In this document: positions 5,088 to 5,739 of the stretch, in pieces
How the letters are laid out: each line of letters opens with the position of its first letter
Position numbering within the stretch: position 1 is the first letter of the stretch
NCBI GenBank assembly: GCA_938028175.1
Contig: CALJAE010000069.1
Span: 1 to 5,739, forward strand
DNA: 5,739 nt
Source of the DNA: an uncultured Acidimicrobiales bacterium
GTDB taxonomy: Bacteria; Actinomycetota; Acidimicrobiia; Acidimicrobiales; SZUA-35
Reading direction: 5' to 3'
The notes under the pieces: generated by a model
Database searches by the model: none
What the model saw: only the letters and a program-made list of their open reading frames with translations
Told to the model about the DNA's origin: nothing
Program-made: the position numbers and the translations under genes

Positions 5088-5739
5088 GCCTGTCGCCGTT
5101 GTTTCAGGAGCGGCTGGTTTCATCGGATCACATATTTGTCAGAGGCTCGTCGCTGAGGACTATCGAGTAATCGGCATTGACAATCTTTCAACTGGCTCGA
5201 TGGACAATATTGATGGTCTGATAGCGGCTGGTGATATGGAATTTCTGCGTCAAGATGTTTCAACCCCGGTGCTGTTAGATTCCGAGGTCAACCTCGTTCT
5301 GCACCTGGCATCCCCGGCAAGTCCAGATGACTTTGAGCGACTGCCAATCCAAATATTGAAAGTCGGAGGACTTGGAACTCACAACATGCTTGGTCTTGCC
5401 AAAGCTAAGTCAGCCAGATTCTTACTTGCTTCTACTTCTGAGGTTTACGGTGACCCTCTTGTGCATCCTCAACCAGAGTCTTATTGGGGCAACGTTAATC
5501 CGCTCGGCCCCAGAGGCGTCTACGACGAGGCGAAAAGATATGCCGAGGCTATGACCATGGCATACCATGCCGCTCATGGAGTGGACGTTTGCATCGCAAG
5601 AATATTTAACACCTATGGTCCACGCATGCGGATCGACGACGGCAGAGTTGTAACCAACTTTATTGCATCAGCCCTTCGAGATGAACCTCTGAGCGTCTAC
5701 GGAACAGGGAATCAGTCGAGAACCTTCTGCTATATTGAC
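5071..5739 (+). CDS. UDP-glucuronate decarboxylase (UDP-xylose synthase), N-terminal part, 3' truncated
   Basis: The frame runs open to the window edge, giving 223 residues of an enzyme usually about 310-320 long. It is an extended short-chain dehydrogenase that oxidises, decarboxylates and re-reduces UDP-glucuronate to UDP-xylose, keeping its NAD. Visible features: the NAD-binding loop G13-A-A-G16-F-I-G19, acidic Asp37 after the second strand (IDNLSTG), ASPASP (79-84), the STSEVYGDP segment (121-129) with catalytic Ser/Glu, HPQPESYWGNVNP (132-144), the Tyr151-x3-Lys155 pair, RIFNTYGPRM (177-186), DDGRVV (189-194) and QSRTFCY (215-221) with Arg217. The ASPASP, YWGNVNP and SEVYGDP combination separates it from dTDP-glucose dehydratase (RmlB) and UDP-glucose epimerase (GalE). 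The second Gly of the usual GGAG loop is Ala15's neighbour Ala14, a mild change. GTG 5071 overlaps the dehydrogenase gene by 17 bases. The two enzymes catalyse consecutive steps. Confidence 0.93.
   Translation, partial: MVSQVKPVAVVSGAAGFIGSHICQRLVAEDYRVIGIDNLSTGSMDNIDGLIAAGDMEFLRQDVSTPVLLDSEVNLVLHLASPASPDDFERLPIQILKVGGLGTHNMLGLAKAKSARFLLASTSEVYGDPLVHPQPESYWGNVNPLGPRGVYDEAKRYAEAMTMAYHAAHGVDVCIARIFNTYGPRMRIDDGRVVTNFIASALRDEPLSVYGTGNQSRTFCYID

Noticed and set aside
5372..5554. Open frame of 60 codons on the + strand
   Set aside because: It is out of frame with the decarboxylase, which has clear catalytic motifs through this stretch; its own translation has no recognisable feature.
5071..5739. 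Reading the last gene as dTDP-glucose 4,6-dehydratase or UDP-glucose 4-epimerase
   Set aside because: ASPASP, SEVYGDP and YWGNVNP are typical of UDP-glucuronate decarboxylases, and the upstream gene makes their substrate.
1..5739. CRISPR array, transposon, phage, toxin-antitoxin or defence system
   Set aside because: No spaced direct repeats, transposase or integrase motifs, terminal repeats or small gene pairs were seen; every long stretch is explained by the five genes.

Overview
The window carries five protein genes, all on the + strand and closely packed. The first is cut by the left edge and the last by the right edge. Base composition looks balanced (near half G+C by eye, not counted). 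GTG starts are used, clear Shine-Dalgarno sites are scarce, and the HIT and LCP proteins look like actinobacterial versions of their families (LCP segments 'RSRH', 'SDLGRIQRQQDF'; HIT start 'ASIFSKII'). Together these suggest an actinobacterium of moderate G+C, possibly a marine or freshwater Acidimicrobiia-type lineage. This placement is inference from protein style; no taxonomic marker gene is present.

Layout. Bases 1-1755 hold the C-terminal part of a large, probably extracellular protein: a propeller-like delta-60-type repeat region followed by three beta-sandwich (fibronectin III-like) modules. The first and third modules are related copies, each bounded by cysteines. Bases 1783-2181 encode a HIT-family nucleotide hydrolase/transferase. 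Bases 2235-3734 encode a membrane-anchored LytR-CpsA-Psr (LCP) protein with a LytR_C domain. Bases 3810-5087 encode a UDP-glucose 6-dehydrogenase. From 5071 to the right edge lies the N-terminal part of a UDP-glucuronate decarboxylase (UDP-xylose synthase), whose GTG start overlaps the end of the dehydrogenase gene by 17 bases.

How they fit together. The last two enzymes form a textbook pair: UDP-glucose is oxidised to UDP-glucuronate, then decarboxylated to UDP-xylose. LCP proteins transfer lipid-linked glycopolymers to the cell wall. The right part of the window therefore looks like the entry to a cell-envelope polysaccharide locus making uronic acid- or xylose-containing polymer. The surface-type protein and the HIT enzyme may simply be neighbours.

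No tRNA, rRNA, CRISPR array, insertion sequence or phage gene was seen, and no intergenic stretch exceeds 75 bases. I see no clearly undescribed system. The points most worth a second look are the nested inverted repeat just before the LCP start codon, a shared two-part motif upstream of the HIT and dehydrogenase genes, and the paired Cys-bounded WRGR modules in the first protein.
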